The notes below the pieces were generated by a model. That model did not search any database. It saw only the letters and a list, made by a program, of their open reading frames with translations, and was not told the origin of the DNA. A DNA stretch of 64,000 nucleotides, taken from NCBI GenBank assembly GCA_963930655.1, contig OZ005609.1:9344501-9408500 (forward strand), read 5' to 3'. The translations under genes and the position numbers were made by a program. Position 1 is the stretch's first letter. Each line of letters opens with the position of its first letter. Of this stretch, positions 46,735 to 58,745 are shown in pieces. The DNA comes from Myrica gale (taxonomy: Eukaryota > Streptophyta > Magnoliopsida > Fagales > Myricaceae).

Positions 46735-48030
46735 GAAAAACCAGATTTAAGTTTGTTCACGTATAAGAATCTTACATGGAGCTTGAGGAAACAAGGAATA
46801 GCTCAAGAATCAAGATGACGGCTATCAGACATAGCTTTCCTCGGTCCTTAGTGTGCCTCCTTCCCATCCTCGACTAAGAAGAGGGTTAATCCCACGTGCA
46901 TCTGTGTGTGACAGAGAGAGAGAGAGAGGAAAAGTGTCTTCCCTTCTAGCAGGTCAGTGGAGCCAGTATCCTTTCTTCATGTAGGAGACAGTAAAAGAGA
47001 GGAGATAGTAATGCATAGACATTTGGTTATTGCCTGAAATACTTGCCACTTCTCTAGGATAGCTTGGAAATCGAAGCTTCGCGGTATTAACAGAGACCCA
47101 ATTTGACTCCTACAAATTTTAGTTGAAGCATGGAATTCCTCTTCCAATATCCACATTCCAAACATAGAAGTATGTTTTTGCGTCACTTACGTAGGTTGTG
47201 GAGAAGAAAGTCATACATGCAAGATCTCTACTTGTAGCCACTACCTCTCACGGTCTCATCCCACCACCACCACCTCCAAAAAAAAAAGAAGGAAAACCTA
47301 TAAATAACACAAAGTAAAGTACTTATTAAGAATCCCCAGTCATAAATGTGAACAAAATTCTAATAGGGATCAAAATCAATCACAACCCTCCTCCTTTATC
47401 CGGGCTTGGGACCGGCTGTGTGATTACATGAGATTATTGAAAACACAGGCGGAGTTACCAATATTCCAAATAAGCAGTGAAGAAATGGTGCGGAACAACA
47501 TATTGATGATATTGGCAGTTTGAACAAGGAACTTGCGGATTAAGCAGTGTCAGGATAGAGGGCCTGCATGTTGCAGCCATTTTAGCTAACGACCACTACA
47601 ACCGAAGAAAGCATGACAAGCATACAAGATTCTCTTACTCTCAGCAATAAGAATTACCTACCTTTGCAGATAAGACACTCGCGGGCCAAAACATGATAGT
47701 GTTCTTTGACTTTGGGCTTGTCAACTTTTCTAGCTTCGAGTCAACTCACCTTTAAGCTTAGTCAAGACAAGAAAAAGTCACACCTAATGTTATATGAAAA
47801 GAATCGTGTACCACAATGGTGCGCGGATAGCCCAATAGCTCTCTGACGCCTGACGCCCTAACAAAAAATTAGCCATAGTTATACCATGAGCCAAAAACAG
47901 AGATTAAAAAAAAAACCATGGGGTGTAGGTTATTGTGCCAGTTCTGCAAATAGGAGGGGAAAAAATTAAAAAAAGGATTTAAGACTTCACAAGTTGGAGA
48001 CTGATAATTGGAATTCCCTAAGGAGAACCG
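46735..48030. other. Intergenic, no supported gene
   Basis: Contains a GA run at 46914-46930. I looked here for the missing SET-domain exons of the ATXR7-like gene (NHSCEPNC and downstream) and did not find them on the minus strand. Confidence 0.4.
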
Positions 48031-48432
48031 TTCACCATAATCGAAACTTAACCGTCAAAATACAAAAAGCAATCCAACTACACCACCTCTCTCCAAACCC
48101 ACACCCCCTCAGCATACACAACAAGAAATCCCAATTGACATGGTCGTACGCCTTCTGAACATCCAGCTTACAAATCAACCCCGGCACCAGTGATCTCAAC
48201 CTGGAATCAATGCACTCATTTGCAATCAACACCGAATCCAAAATTTGCCTGCCTCTAACAAAGGCACTCTGAGAGGGTTGAATAATTTTATTCAACACCA
48301 CCTTCAATCTATTTGTCAACACCTTAGCCAAAATCTTATAGACCCCACCCACTAAGCTTATAGGACGAAAATCCTTAAGCTTAACCGCGCCAACCTTTTT
48401 AGGAATGAGGACAATGAAGGAAGCATTCAAAC
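48020..48432 (-). mobile_element. LINE reverse-transcriptase fragment
   Basis: The minus frame reads [60 protein letters not shown] and [17 protein letters not shown], the fingers and palm start of L1-type reverse transcriptase (the first catalytic Asp region DVQKAYD). The downstream YADD region and both ends are missing. A 21-bp phrase starting GAAGATCAAAATGCTAGG lies next to its 5' side at 48434 and again at 48605. Confidence 0.85.
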
Positions 48433-48852
48433 TAGAAGATCAAAATGCTAGGTTGATTATAATATCAAATAGTATGAAGCAGCTGGCTGCTACATGATTA
48501 GAAAAAAAAAATACCACCTCAAAAACCAAAGATAAAGGGCTCATTTGCTTTCACGTCCAAAAGCCAAGGCCCTCTGAAATAGAGGGTGTTTCTGTGAAGC
48601 TCTTGAAGATCAAAATGCTAGGTTGTTTGCCATCTTTTTCTTTTTAAATTTGTGTGTGTTTTACTTGCATGATTTTTTTTCTTTGTTTTTGTGTTTTTGT
48701 TGGGTTGGGGGAGAATAGGGGATTTAAAAGCTAAGACACACTAGAAGAGTAACGCTAGCTACCACATGCTATATGGGTACCCTAAAGAAGCACAAGAACA
48801 TTAGCTAAGGTTTTTCTAGATCTTGACATAGAATCATTGTTGTTATACTAAC

Positions 48853-51800
48853 CACATAACCATCATCAAGCCTGAAAAGATAACTGCTACCAATTCCCAT
48901 CTTCTCGTAATGACGTTCACGTATATCAGATATCTGCAAAACCAGGAAACTTATGTTGATCAGTTAATCGTTAAAAGTATTGCATAAGCCATCCTATTGA
49001 AAAAAAAAACAAGTTCAGAAATGCAGAAATTGGTGATTGAAAAATATTAACAAACCTACCCTCGGACGGATTAGCTCTCCAACGTATTAAATGACAAAGT
49101 CATCTGCCTCAATTGGCTCTAGGGCAACAAGGCCCCAGTCGAATATCTTGCTCCGTTGGAAACGTAGGCACTTCTTCCTTGCCTGGCAAGTAAGGAAGGA
49201 TGGATACTTTTTTTTTGATAAGTAAGCCAATTTTATTTTAAAAAAAAACAAGGAACAAACAACAACGGAGCCAACAGTACAAGAGAAAATACTGAAGAAC
49301 CCTACCACAAACTCCCACCCATGAACTCCCACCCACCCTCAACCCACTAGCCAACAGGACTCTCCCAGAACACCCAACCAACAAGACTCGCCCACGCCGG
49401 AGATTCCGTCTGCTCCTTCCCCTTCAAAGAATCCAACAGAGCTTTGTAAGGTGCAACCACAAACCCATCAAGACTGCTTTCTACACAAACGAGAGGATCA
49501 GCCTCGGTCTCCACAACAAGGGACCCACACCCTTCGGGAGATGGACCCGAAGAGTCCACACCCACATCTGCACTGAAAGACGACAACCCAACAGTACCAT
49601 CTACCAAATAACCCAACCGATCCCTCTCAACCCCCTCCTCCGCCACAGAACATGGATTGAGAGACTTGGGGCCCCCGAGACAGGCTACTCCCAGCCGATC
49701 CCATCCCTCAGGACTGCCAACCCCCTTACCTGAAGACTCACGGCCAGCCCCTAACTCCCCCACGTCAAAACTCCTGCCTTTTCCCACCACAAGAACCTCA
49801 CCTAGCCTCTATGCCATACCCGCCCCCTGAACCTCTTCAAAAACCGCTAAGAGCCAGCGACCTGATCTGTGCCATTGACAACTAGATCCGGCGAAGAAAA
49901 CACCCCCTGAGAAGAAACAAGCATATCGGGAAGCACGGAAGCTGAGATTGGCGCCAACTCTGGCGCCGGAAAGGCCTCCGGGATGCTACCCCTCGCCCCC
50001 GCAGTCGCCGGCGACCCTCCTTCCTTCGCCGGAGGTCGGTCAGCACCATCAGCAGTTCTCCCTACTGACCGTCACCAACATCACGCATAAGCTCCGGGTC
50101 TTGAAGGGTACCCGACCCTGACCCAAGTGGACTCGGCCCATGTAGTGCCTCCGAAGGAGCCTCCTGGGCTAGAGCCAAATCGCCTGGGCTTGAGAGCATT
50201 GGCTCCGGCCCATCCGCCTGCAATGGGTATTTGCCCTTTCTCTCCCATACCGGCTTAACATTAGGACCAAGCATAGCAGACCCTGACCCAAGTGGACCCG
50301 ACCCATGTAGAGCCAAATCGCCTACTTCCATGTGGGTTCCTGTACCCGGCCCACCCTCACACCCTAAAAATTCTAAAAGGATGTCAATCTCTGCATGTAG
50401 CCCCTGCAACCTCGTTCTCCAAAAAGACTCGTCAATCACCCTGCCACCAGCCGACTGAGCATTGAGTGCAGGCTCCTTGGAAAGTGAGTCATTGCCCACC
50501 AAAGACTCATGCGCTGAGGCATGCTGCATAGCCTTCTGCTCCACGCCACCCCCAGACCCCTCTATGCCTGTCACAGCTACCACCCTACTCCCAAAGCTCT
50601 CCCCCTTCAACCCGCCTTTAGCAGCTTCAACGAAAGAAAACGCCTTGCGAACAGGAGAGCCAACAAGGCCACCACCGCCATTTTTAAATTGACCAAGGTA
50701 GGAAATCACACCCTGAAACACAGAGGCGAGTTCCAACCACCCTGACGCCTCCGTACCTTCCGGTACCATTACCACCCCATTGCCTAAGACTGTCACCTGA
50801 AAGACCTTAGCTTCAACACAGAATCTACGGGAGAAGGACATCGAGACCTCCAAGCAAACAACTATAGATGTAGAACACTTAATCGAAAAATCTAACCGGG
50901 AAACTAACAGCCAAAGCAAAAAAGGGGAAAAGAGGGAAGAGAGAGAACGGAGAAAACATGCTGCACTGAATATGGATGGATACTTTATAATGATCAAACA
51001 AAGCAAAAGAAAATTCCAAGATAACTCATTCTTCAATCACCTTTAGTTGAGTAGCTTTCAAAAGGTCAACACCCTCCACAACAGCGAGAAGATTGCGCAC
51101 CTTTGCCCTGTTGGTTCTTGCCGAAAGACCCTTACCATTTAACCATTGCGAAGCATTTATTTCAGAACCAAAATACTTGGTATCGACATACTGGACTCCC
51201 CTCACACAGGCTCTTTCAGCAGGGGTTGCACTCAGTGACCATTTATGCCATTCCCAGCCATTGATTGATGGCCGGGCACAACCATCAGATTTAGGGCATG
51301 GATTTAATGTATTTGATTTACTGGACTTGGTCTTTTTCACGACAACCTTTCCACATGCAACTTGTTTGGCAGCAGCATCAGCTGCTTTTGGAACCTTAGA
51401 GGGACGTGAGGATGGCACACTATCCGCCATATGCTTTCTTTTCGTCTTTAACACTTTAGTTGCTTCACACATGAACAACAATCAATAAAATCATTCACAA
51501 TTATGCATAAGCTTCTAATTTCATATTAAAAAAAAAAGACATGTCAAATTAGACAAAAATGAACAAACACAGACCACGGAAACACACTCTTAACGCTTTA
51601 GCATACTTATTTTTGGGCCAATTACCACTAAACTCTTGCCGAACTGCACCATCATGTCGATTGCTATCAACAACCCTCTCAAGATCATTTCGATTCTTAG
51701 ATGAGGTTGAAGCTCTATCCCTGCTAGGTTTAACAACAGTTTCTTTTGAGACCTTATTATCTGAAGAAAAAGTCGATAGTGCTAATATCAGGTAAAGTCA

Positions 51801-54800
51801 CAATCACCAGAAACTTGGGAGTGTTTAACAAAGAAATAAATAGAGTGACATACTTTGAATTTTACGAGCAACCTTGGATCCTTTCTGTGCATTTTCCATC
51901 TTGGATGTTGACCGTTCGCCGGGTAAACTTTTCTTCACAGTCACTTGTGAAGGTCTAGCATTAACAGATGATTCGATTTGGCCTTTACTTGGTCCCAGCT
52001 TTTTAAGGCCCGTGGTTGATGTTTTAACTTCCACAGCCTCAGACCCATCACCAGCAGAATGTTTCCTAGACTTTTCAACCGATTGAGTCTTTACTCCAGT
52101 ATTAAGTGGAGTTTGACAGTGAGAAGTAGATCCCAACTTTTTCCTTGGCAACTTTTTCTTGCGGTAATAAGTATATTTATTTCCATTGAATGCTCCCTCC
52201 TAAGACAACACATAAGCATCAACTTGGACTTATGAAGAAATGGATACTTTCAACGCACATAAATATACAGAGGGACCAAGAAAAGATAGACAGACAGACA
52301 CTCAAATGTTGATCTTGTGCGAAAAGTTTAGAAAGCTTAGATAACATTTTTGTACCTCATTTGCATCAGGTTCACTGGGTTTCTTAGAAGCACGCCATGC
52401 TATAAGAAACTGCTGGAGAGAAGCATCAACAAACAAGGATTTCCATTCTCTGAGGACATCATCATGCAACTTTTGCCGGCATATTGCCCTTGCAACAAAT
52501 TCACCAATCTTAGGGCTACAATCATCTGACCTTGAGGGCCGAAACTTACAGGTAGGCAATGAAACAAGATGTTTTGGACAATCTTCCAATCCGGGAGGTG
52601 GTGGCTCATTAATTTCTCTCAGATTGCCTATATCATCATGCGTGCACAAATCCTTAAACAAGGTTGCCAACGAATTGGACATACGATTTTCAGATAAGGA
52701 CAGACTAATGCATTTTGCTCCTTGTGATGGATAATTGTCAGATGCGTCATCTGAACAAGTCCTTAATTCATCACACGTGTCTGAAGAACCATATTCACTG
52801 GTATGAGGGAGCTGACGAGAATCAACATTATTCTGCAGCAATAGCATGTTTGTTCAACATAAGTAAGATGTCTAGAAACTCAACACATACACACAGTTAG
52901 ATTACACACTATGCCACTAATAACAGTCCAAATTGTATCAACATTTTCTTTGGGTTGGAGAAAGGGCTGGCATTCTCATGATAAAAGGGGAAACAAAGAC
53001 TTCCAGAGCTACCTCGTTCAATCTGTCATCCTCCCCAGAGTTGAAGGAGTTCCTTAATTCTTCCTCCACAAAACTATCAAGATAGTCTGCCAAAGACACT
53101 TTTGCAGAAATATGAAGCTCGTCTACCACACATGCTAAGATAGATGTCATGTCCACATACATATCGTCACTTGATTGGGGGGGGGGGTTTCTCTGGAGAT
53201 GAATCTTTTCTCACAGGAGCAAATGAGGGCATGATAGATGACGACAGGACATGAGCATCCGTAACCATTGCCTTCAGTTCAAAACCAGGAGGGCAATCAA
53301 CATCACAAGCAGAATGTTGCCGGGACAGCAACTGTAAAACCATAAGTTGCGATATAGACAACAAAAGCGGTGCAAACATAGCAAAAGGAACCTACAATAT
53401 GCTAACAACATACATGTTTATCAGGTAGTCTTCTGGGCATCTGAACACGATCCCTAAGTTCACCAGCAGGTATCTTAGCATTCGGATTGGCCGACCAAAC
53501 TTTTCTTTTTCTCCAGGCAGAGGTATACTCTGCCACAGTATCATAAAAGAAAGCGTTCCACATAACTTGCATGCAATAATCAAAAAGCATTCCACAAACA
53601 ACTGCATAAGACCGACAAAAATTTCCAATGCTCCCAACAGATTTAGTGCTTATTGGAGGTTGTGCTGAGATTCTACTAATACATGTCTGCTCTGCAATAG
53701 TCGTGGAGGCTGCCGATTCACACGCAGAGGCAGCACAATCCGTCCTTTCCCCAGCAATTTCAGACTGTCAAAATAAAACAGATGAAATAACCAGGCAAGA
53801 TCTAAATTGCAGCATCAGTATTTTATTGGCAATAGGGTGCCTCACCCTTGTGCCATTCACAGAGCAACTTTGAGCACCATGAGTAACTGATTCGTGTTTA
53901 AGACGTCTTTGAGCTTTCTTTGTAGTAAGAAACTCTCCAATAATGTTGCCGATAATTTCATCCAGCACAACCCTACGAGCAGCTTTCATAATACCAGAGT
54001 GCAGTTGGGAAGAAACTCCTTCTGAAATTTCAGAAACGAATCATAGCAAAGAGCCAGTCTCATTGCTTTCGGCAGCACATGTGGAGACAGTTTCAGGTCC
54101 CCGCGCATTCGATGCATTTATAATAGATAGTAATGCTATGGGTTTATACTTGTTTTCAATATGGTATATCTACAAAATGAAATTACCAGACTACCATAGT
54201 GAGAAACAGCCACCATTTATCATACGCTAAAAAGGTAACAGGAAACAATTCAAAGCAACAAATGATTCGCCCAATAACCTACCAGAAAAAAAAAGCATTA
54301 ACAAGATGAGTTATTGGCGCAAAGCTCCCTTTAATCCCCCCCCCCTTTTCTTTCCCTCTTTTAGTAGAATCTATTAGTATATCAATTGAGCAGAAAGTTC
54401 TTTTTTTTTAAAGAAAATCATACTTTGCACTTCTAACTATCACACCTTCTGCAATTTATGCCTCAAACCACCAAACTTGACACATGCACCGCAAACAATC
54501 TATAGTTTTATATTTTGTACCCCATCTTACAACTTGACCATTTAGATGGTGTCAAGTGGCTTATTTTTCATTCATTTTAATAGTGCTCTCGACATGAAGT
54601 ACATCTTAATAAAACAGGCCTCTATACTCAAAACATTCCCCTTCCATTAACACATAATAAATTCGAATTTTACCATAAGTGAATCCCGTAGATATCCATA
54701 GCAATGCCAAGAAAGTAGCTCTGAAAGAGAATGCGGTCCATGTTTCCTCCCCTCATCATCCTCGTACAACCAACAAGATTCATTGCCCGACTGGAAGATA

Positions 54801-56180
54801 AGATTCAAATAAAATACAAAAAACAAAATCACACATGCAACCTTGCAATAGGTGCTTCACATGATAGAACACAACTCAAAATGCCTCCCTTAGAAACAAA
54901 AATGTGTCAAACAATAAAGGTGAAAAAAAGTTACCGCTAGCCGATACTGCGTAACATTAACTGCATCAAAGTTTAAGATTGGCTGATTTGAGCTATAATT
55001 GCCGTTGACAGGCAATTGGGAAACTGACTGTATTTCTGAATAAACAGTAGGATAAGAGGTAGAACAATTTGTTGGAGTGGTTGTACTTGACATGCCCACG
55101 CTCAGATATGCAAAACCAGTGGCAACATGATCAGGAAACTGCTTGAAGTACTTCAAAGGTACAGGGTTTATCAATGCCCCATTTACCACAGGATACACGT
55201 GAAGCTCATCGGGCAAGAAACCAGTAGATAAACCCTGATACAACTGCTCTTGAATATACGGACCACACATTTGCCCTTGTTCATTAACATAAATCCAGCC
55301 ACTCACAAAAGCAGGAGGTACATACACAGGGTAACTCTTCTCCTGATAAGAGGAAGCCCCAGTACTAGTGCTAGAGGATGGAGGAACGTCACTGCCATTG
55401 ACATTCGACTGGCAACTCATTTCCATTGCAGAGCTTGAAATACATTTTTCATCAAAATTGCAGCAAGATGAAGAAACATGACTGAGATCCAAAAACCTGA
55501 AGAAGCATTGTCAATAAGACAACAATAAATAGATCACATACAAAAGCAGAAAAATCAGTAGGAATATGAAGACATCATGTGTAATTTATACAATACCGTT
55601 GAGAAGAGCACCCTTCAGCGCTAGGCTGCATGTATGAGGTAATATCGATGTGATTCCCAAGACATACATGCGCATCCTGATCTTCGGATTCAAAATCCAA
55701 AACCTTCAGCCTTTTTCTGGAGGAAAAAGAAGAGTCGGGTTCATGAAGAAGTTCTGTTGAGGAAACCATGTTCTCACGAAATAACCTGCACCAGGGGCCA
55801 ATAGAAAGCCAAGAGAGTGTAAACAATTTGCCGATCCAGATTGTTCAACTCCAGAAGCAGAAAAACATGAAAGCTACAAAGAGATTACGCGATAGCTGAC
55901 ACAGGACGTGTGACTGATTCACAAATTTAATTCCGATATTAACGCGTTTTAATTGATAAATGTCGAAACCCTAATTACAAGCTTGAACATTATCTATATA
56001 AAAATATCTGATTTGAGAGATATTGAAGATAATACCCTTACGTCCATCAATCGTTAGAGGAAAACGACGAGTACGGTTGGGACTAGAACAGAGATTACCT
56101 GACCGGGATGAGACGACGGAGGTTTTGTTTCTTCTCTCTCGATGAGAAAAATTGAACCCTTTCGCCCCTTATCGCTAGCC
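48853..56180 (-). pseudogene. ATXR7-like: ATXR7-like SET-domain H3K4 methyltransferase gene, degenerate
   Basis: Exons on the minus strand: leader ending 56099; coding 55597-55769, 54935-55496, 54674-54790, 53846-54169, 53414-53764, 53013-53331, 52356-52832, 51854-52199, about 51588-51760, about 51041-51466, 49060-49182 and 48853-48933. The N-terminus MVSSTELLHEPDSS, a GYF domain (FVSGWIYVNEQGQMCGPYIQ), the motif CWLYEDDEGRKHGPHSLSEL, the pre-SET region SDGCARPSINGWEWHKWSLS and the SET start RSKIFDWGLVALEPIEADDF follow the ATXR7 order. ATXR7 methylates H3K4 at genes such as FLC. Three defects are visible: an in-frame TGA at 54041-54043, an 11-C run at 53177-53187 that shifts the frame by one, and TAA for the usual Glu at 49087-49089 (FVI-stop-YVGELIRP). 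The SET core after DDGYV (NHSCEPNC and the post-SET cysteines) was not found down to 40 kb. Confidence 0.85.
49211..50973 (-). mobile_element. Internally deleted LINE in an ATXR7-like intron
   Basis: A 1.76-kb insert flanked by a perfect 13-bp duplication, GGATGGATACTTT, at 49198-49210 and 50974-50986. The reversed poly(A) and GATAAGTAAG mark its 3' end. The minus frames (50062-50850 and 49347-49790) encode an ORF1-like protein (MSFSRRFCVEAKVFQVTVLG, GTEASGWLELASVFQGVISY) but no endonuclease or reverse transcriptase. The 3' tail sequence AACGGAGCCAACAGTACAAG matches the truncated copy at 12438. The poly(A) lies about 25 bp before the splice acceptor of the SET exon and on the same strand. Confidence 0.85.
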
Positions 56181-56207
56181 CCCATTCCGTCTCTCCTCTT
56201 TATAATT

Positions 56208-56217
56208 TATGTGTTTC
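56208..56217 (-). promoter_or_regulatory. Possible TATA box of the ATXR7-like gene
   Basis: The minus strand reads AAATTATAAAG here, about 110 bp upstream of the leader-exon donor (CGGTCAG then GTAATC at 56098). Position fits a short leader exon. Motif only. Confidence 0.3.
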
Positions 56218-56399
56218 TTTTTTCTTTCGCTGTTTGGGCCAACTTCCTACTCGGTTCGTACGGACGTCGGGAACGTTAGGCCCAAAAACGAAGACGCCTT
56301 CTTGCCTAATACCGTTGGAAATGTAGCGCCAAATTTAACTCGATGATAAATATCTATAAAATATATTCTCTAACAATATTGATCATATGCTATGACTAA

Positions 56400-56580
56400 A
56401 CCCAATAGGTTGGGTGGGTGGTTAAGACTTGAGGACTAACGGCTTACTCGTCGTGAAGTCTCGGGTGACTTGATATGTATGGCTTGAAAATTGCACCGAC
56501 TCGAGATTTACTGACTCGTTAGGTGAGTCACTCTAATAAACCTATCGGGTTGGATTTCTCCTCGTTAAAAAAGAAGAAGA
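56400..56580 (+). mobile_element. Degenerate SINE-like sequence
   Basis: TTGGGTGGGTGGTTAAGACTTGAGG resembles a pol III A-box region, followed by GAAGTCTCGGGTGACTTGA where a B box would be expected, and it ends in GTTAAAAAAGAAG. The B box is damaged and no target duplication is clear. Confidence 0.4.
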
Positions 56581-57270
56581 ATCATTTAACAATATATATG
56601 TCTCAGTTTTAGGTTAAGCTTTTCAATTCACATATTTCTCTCACTCTCCATCCGAGGGAATAATATTTTGGCATTCAAATTTGTCTCGATTTTCATTTTG
56701 GTATGCATTAAGCTACAGTGCATATTGGTAATACCACCATCGTGTTTTTAAGTCTTCTTGTTTTCTCTTATTTCATTCATCTATATGAAAATGAAAGTCA
56801 CGGGCAATGCGTTTACTGTACGTGTGTTTGTCCTACTCGTTAAAAAATTGATTTCATATGCAATCTCATTTGATCAAGTCATTTATAATAGTAATTTTAA
56901 GTAACAATAAATTCTTAGCGATATATAGATTAAAGTATTTGCATTTTGTTTCCACGTCTAGAGGTTCAAGATTATCCGTAAAAAAAGAGTTACCAAAGAA
57001 ATAAGCTTTCTATGTTTTGTATTGGCAGCAACCAGGGGTGAAGCCAAGGGGGTCAGTTCTTACAATTTTTCCCAAATAGGTTATAGGTTTGTTGATGGGA
57101 TGTAAAGCTGGATCAATAAGTCCATAATTGCTTAGCAAGAAGCAAGGAGAAGTATGTTGATATATGTATCCCCTCCTCCCGTTTGGGAGTGTAAATTCAC
57201 AGGTGCTGGCTCTGCTATCTCTTTTTTGTATGCTTTCCAAAAGTGCTTAAATGGTCATTATCCAGGTGAG
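56581..57270. other. Intergenic, no supported gene
   Basis: AT-rich spacer; the frames near 57010-57400 show no recognisable domain. Confidence 0.35.
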
Positions 57271-57279
57271 GAATTGTTT

Positions 57280-57400
57280 GGGATAAGTAGGATTGTTGTT
57301 GCTTTTGTAACGCTTGCTTCTATCTATGTCTTCATATCTGGGATTGGGATAGGTAGGATTGTTGTTGCTTTTGTAGCGCTTGCTTCGATCAATGTATAGA
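57280..57400. repeat. Tandem duplication, 66-bp period
   Basis: GGGATAAGTAGGATTGTTGT at 57280 recurs at 57346 as GGGATAGGTAGGATTGTTGT, and the following TGCTTTTGTAACGCTTGCTTC is repeated with small changes. Confidence 0.8.
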
Positions 57401-57800
57401 GCTCCTCATATCTGAAATCAATAATGTAGATGTGGATTTATGTCACTCCCTTTGGTGAGGCCTCCAACAGACATCTGATCTACAATCAGCCTTTGCTGCT
57501 ATGTATCTTTTATCTGGGTACGATCCCAGTAATATCCTGATACTGGTGCCACAAACACGTACACTCTCCTTCGTCCCTTTGCCAATCCTAGCATTCTCTC
57601 ACAGGCTTAAGAATCTCGGGGACATGATCAGGTGGTTGTTGGTAATGGTATCATCATTATATTTTCTTTGACAATGAGGGAGCAGTATATGTAATTGAAA
57701 GGTGGCATGCCAGGAGACCAGGTGCTCGTTATAATGACTACAAACCTTACAACGGACTATCTATGAATTAGAATGGGGAAGAAAGACGATAAATAGGTTG
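57400..57800. other. Possible gene scrap, unassigned
   Basis: 57.5-57.77 kb is less AT-rich and has a short frame ending RRPGARYNDYKPYNGLSMN before a stop. It looks like the C-terminus of a real protein, but I cannot name the family. No upstream exon was recognised. Confidence 0.25.
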
Positions 57801-57825
57801 GATAAAGTATCCCGCCCGATCTAGT

Positions 57826-58073
57826 AAACGTATGGAGAAGACTACTTGTATCAACATTTGGCTATTACCTTATTAAAATCAAATATATATATATATATCC
57901 CGGCCCGATCTTTGAAGATAGTAAACGTATGGAGAAGACTACTTGTATCAACATTTGGCTATTACCTTATTAAAATCAAATATATATATATATATCCCGG
58001 CCCGATCTTTGAAGATAGTAAACGTATGGAGAAGACTACTTGTATCAACATTTGGCTATTACCTTATTAAAAT

Positions 58074-58108
<35 letters not shown>
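57826..58108. repeat. Minisatellite, three 97-bp units ending in an AT run
   Basis: The unit beginning GTAAACGTATGGAGAAGACT and containing TTGGCTATTACCTTATTAAA, an AT microsatellite and CCCGGCCCGATCTTTGAAG is repeated at 97-bp spacing three times, nearly without change. The last unit ends in a longer (AT)n tract at about 58078-58108. Confidence 0.92.
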
Positions 58109-58111
<3 letters not shown>

Positions 58112-58404
58112 TGGAGGATTTTACCATTTTGTTAATGGTTAAATCTTGAAATTATTATTTTTTAAATCGGAGATGCTATTATCAGAAGTATCAAACAAAG
58201 ATTAAGAGTTATTGAGGACAATAATGGTTTTATTCTTATTCTGAGTATCATTAACATATAATTTAGAAAGCATGTCTTCAATTTTGTGAAGAGCAATATC
58301 CGTTTCTTCCCAATGATTGTTTTTAGAAAAAATGAGCCATTTTTGGGAGTTAAAAAGATGAGTATTTTTTGTTGAAGAACTTGCAACAGTAGGAGGTTTT
58401 GTAG

Positions 58405-58745
58405 CCCTTCTAGAAGACCATTCTAGAATACCTGAAGATATTATTGCAAATATCTTTCTATAAGACTGTTATAAGACGAAGATTTCAAGTACCAAAATAC
58501 CCCTGATGACATTTTGGAAAAGATAATTTTATCCTTTGACAAAAATACTCTTACCTTTTGATACTATTCAAGGATATAACTTGTCTTTTCTCCTTTTTTT
58601 TTTCTTCTCTTTAAATACCAAGCCCCTCAATTCAAAGGACTCAATCAATAATACTCTCTCTCTCTCACCTCAGAGCCTCTTTCTAAACCTTCGACCGAAT
58701 GTTTTATCATGCCCTAAAACCAGTGATGTGATTCGTTTCTCAGTG
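58405..58745 (+). repeat. Left copy of the caulimovirid intergenic region
   Basis: Shares extended similarity with 62445-62785, including ATTTCAAGTACCAAAATACC, CTTTTGATACTATTCAAGGA, a TATA-like TTTAAATACCAAGCCCCTCA and TCTCTCTCTC leader sequence. Caulimovirids lack LTRs, so two copies around one coding block suggest tandem or recombined virus DNA. Confidence 0.8.

Noticed and set aside
50231-50745. Plus-strand open frames across the LINE in the ATXR7-like intron.
   Set aside because: GC-rich shadows of the minus-strand ORF1-like frame.
51559-51795. Plus-strand frame of 78 codons.
   Set aside because: Shadow of an ATXR7-like exon on the minus strand.
57826-58108. CRISPR-like regularly spaced repeats.
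   Set aside because: The 97-bp units are contiguous with no unique spacers, and the DNA is from a plant nucleus.
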